Notes under the pieces: generated by a model
Databases searched by the model: none
Seen by the model: only the letters and a program-made list of their open reading frames with translations
Told to the model about the DNA's origin: nothing
Source: Streptomyces sp. NRRL F-6676
GTDB taxonomy: Bacteria > Actinomycetota > Actinomycetes > Streptomycetales > Streptomycetaceae
DNA: 64,000 nucleotides
Direction of reading: 5' to 3'
Assembly (NCBI RefSeq): GCF_000725625.1
Contig: NZ_JOHS01000014.1
Location: forward strand, 124,001 to 188,000
In this document: positions 62,647 to 64,000 of the stretch, piece after piece
Layout of the letters: each line of letters opens with the position of its first letter
Numbering within the stretch: position 1 is the first letter of the stretch
Translations under genes and position numbers: made by a program

Positions 62647-63237
62647 CTACTTCAGCCGGTCCCCGATGCGCTTGCGCATCGACGCCATGGTGAACCCCCG
62701 CGGGTCTGTCTTCCCCGGCTGCCACTCCAGGTGCCCGATCACGGACCGCTCCGTCCACCCGTGGTGCCGGCACACCGCCGCCGAGACCCGCTCGATGGCC
62801 TCCAACTGCGCCTTCGGCCACGGGTCCTCGCCGTCGCCCAGGTTCTCGCACTCGAACCCGTAGAAGTGCCGGTTGCCGTCGGTGTTCGCCTCGTTGTCGT
62901 GCGGCAGCGCCTTCTCGGCGACGACCGCGCGCAGCACGTCGTCGTCCCCGAGCCCGGCGTGGTTGGCGCGGCCGTACCCGACGAGGTGGACCACGCCGTC
63001 CTTGGTGATCACCCCGTGGCACAGCGGCCCCGGCAGCCCCGAGTAGCCCTTGCGGCACAGCTCCACCGTGGCGGCGGCGCCCGAGGTGACCGTGTGATGG
63101 ATCATCACGCCGTTCACCGGCCCCCAGGGGCCCTTGTGGTTGCGGTTGTGGTGCTTCCAGTCGCCGACCTCGACGACGGTGACGCCCTCGTCCCTGAGCG
63201 CGTGCAGGAACGCGGTCGCGGACATGGGTGAGGCCAT
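62647..63237 (-). CDS. N-acetylmuramoyl-L-alanine amidase (Amidase_2/PGRP fold)
   Basis: A 196-residue amidase. NGVMIHHTVTSG (His47 or His48 metal ligand), VVHLVGYGRANHAGLG, HFYGFECENLGDG and VIGHLEWQPGKTDP (second His and the Lys/Asp pair) form the zinc site that cleaves the MurNAc-L-Ala bond. There is no signal peptide, so it may act after lysis, be exported non-classically, or be phage-derived. GAGGAGG precedes ATG 63237 closely. No peptidoglycan-binding domain is attached. Confidence 0.88.
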   Translation of the reverse strand: MASPMSATAFLHALRDEGVTVVEVGDWKHHNRNHKGPWGPVNGVMIHHTVTSGAAATVELCRKGYSGLPGPLCHGVITKDGVVHLVGYGRANHAGLGDDDVLRAVVAEKALPHDNEANTDGNRHFYGFECENLGDGEDPWPKAQLEAIERVSAAVCRHHGWTERSVIGHLEWQPGKTDPRGFTMASMRKRIGDRLK

Positions 63238-63502
63238 GCCGCCTCCTCACGTGCGGGGGGCGGCCGCCTTCCGTGCCGCCCGGCAACGGACCTTGTACCG
63301 GGGACCGTCGCCCTCAACCACCGTTCGGACGGCGGTGCGAGGGGTTTCGGCCAGTGACGGGGGGCCCACGGCGGCAGCGGATCCCCAGTGTGCCCACACC
63401 CGCAATGATCCATTCCCCCTCTTTCGTGTAATAGCACCGCGACCGTCCGTGATGGAAGGCTTGTCCCCGCAGTTCAGTGCATGATCGGGAGGGCGAAAGT
63501 AC

Positions 63503-64000
63503 ATGTCGGTAGGCGAAGAGGTCCGCGCGGAGCAGACCCGTCCCCAGCAGAGTCTCGGCACATCCGCCGCGCGGAACCTGGCCACGACCACCAAGTCCGT
63601 GCCCCAGATGCAGGAGATCAGCTCGCGCTGGCTGCTGCGGATGCTGCCGTGGGTGGATCTCCAGGGCGGCACGTACCGGGTGAACCGCCGGCTCAGCTAT
63701 GCGGTCGGAGACGGCCGTGTCACCTTCGTGAAGACGGGTGACCAGGTCAGTGTCATTCCCGCGGAGCTCGGCGAACTGCCGGCCCTGCGGTCGTACGACG
63801 ACGAGGAGGTACTCGGCGAACTCGCCCAGCGTTGCAGGCAGCGCGAGATCGAGGCGGGCCAGATCATCGCCTCCTTCGGCAGCCAGGTCGACGAGGTGTT
63901 CCTCATCGCCCACGGCAAGGTCGAGAAGATCGGCAGCGGCCCCTACGGGGGCGACGTGGTGCTCGGAGTCCTCGCCGACGGCGCGTACTTCGGCGACCAG
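63503..64000 (+). CDS. EshA-type family 2B encapsulin shell protein, 5' part
   Basis: 166 residues to the right edge, with no stop. [20 protein letters not shown] opens a HK97-derived family 2 encapsulin ([26 protein letters not shown]). A cyclic-nucleotide-binding-like insert then starts ([46 protein letters not shown]), which defines family 2B. In Streptomyces this shell protein is usually encoded with a terpene cyclase (2-methylisoborneol synthase) that it encloses; those genes would lie beyond the window. GGGAGG is 9 nt before ATG. It diverges from the amidase gene. Confidence 0.85.
   Translation, partial: MSVGEEVRAEQTRPQQSLGTSAARNLATTTKSVPQMQEISSRWLLRMLPWVDLQGGTYRVNRRLSYAVGDGRVTFVKTGDQVSVIPAELGELPALRSYDDEEVLGELAQRCRQREIEAGQIIASFGSQVDEVFLIAHGKVEKIGSGPYGGDVVLGVLADGAYFGDQ

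Overview
The window is high-GC chromosomal DNA of a Streptomyces. The evidence is codon use with G/C in third positions, many GTG starts, ATGA/GTGA overlaps, and a gene order that follows the conserved sigR-rsrA, eizA-cyp170A1, das, wblE and sigH chromosomal core of S. coelicolor. I see no insertion sequence, prophage or CRISPR array, and no rRNA. All functions are read from the sequence; no search was run.

Layout. 1-5.0 kb: a ThiF/E1-like gene cut by the left edge, a YgjP-type metallopeptidase, and a TerD-AIM24 fusion followed by two more AIM24 genes. 5.0-14.4 kb: NUDIX plus a zincin-like protein, an SDR epimerase, moaE, a small membrane protein, a YlbL-type PDZ/Lon-like protease, a PPA1309-type protein, and a large UPF0182 membrane protein behind a predicted sigma-R promoter. 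14.4-16.9 kb: two identical initiator tRNAs flank a Sel1-repeat gene. 17.0-21.8 kb: catR and a catalase with a palindrome inside the catalase promoter, a CBS protein, hisN, a TetR regulator and an SMR exporter. 22.0-29.6 kb: aroA-rsgA, an M50 peptidase, a YedK/HMCES protein, an alpha/beta hydrolase, and sigR-rsrA with the sigma-R autoregulatory promoter and a second upstream start 55 codons away. 29.8-33.2 kb: peptide deformylase, then the albaflavenone pair eizA-cyp170A1.

33.3-36.9 kb is a rearranged spot. A GlxA/AraC regulator and a short scar of the ribonucleotide reductase gene nrdB remain where a complete nrdAB operon would be expected, followed by a symporter-DUF3311 pair.

37.0-53.6 kb is the amino-sugar locus: dasR, dasABC, dasD and nagB, with DasR-type (dre) operators before dasA and nagB and near a probable scr5239-like sRNA. 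Between dasD and nagB sits a module of about 9 kb. It contains a TIM-barrel isomerase, a DhaK-DhaL kinase, an RpiB-type isomerase, a GntP permease, a 3-hydroxyacid dehydrogenase, a GntR/FCD regulator and a secreted GH30 enzyme. I read the first six as a four-carbon sugar or sugar-acid catabolic operon.

53.9-64 kb: a PdtaS-like kinase, wblE, a diacylglycerol kinase-like protein, sigH with its anti-sigma factor, a UBP zinc finger, a CPA1 antiporter, a PLP-dependent ACC deaminase/D-cysteine desulfhydrase-like enzyme, an N-acetylmuramoyl-alanine amidase, and at the right edge the start of an EshA/family 2B encapsulin shell gene.
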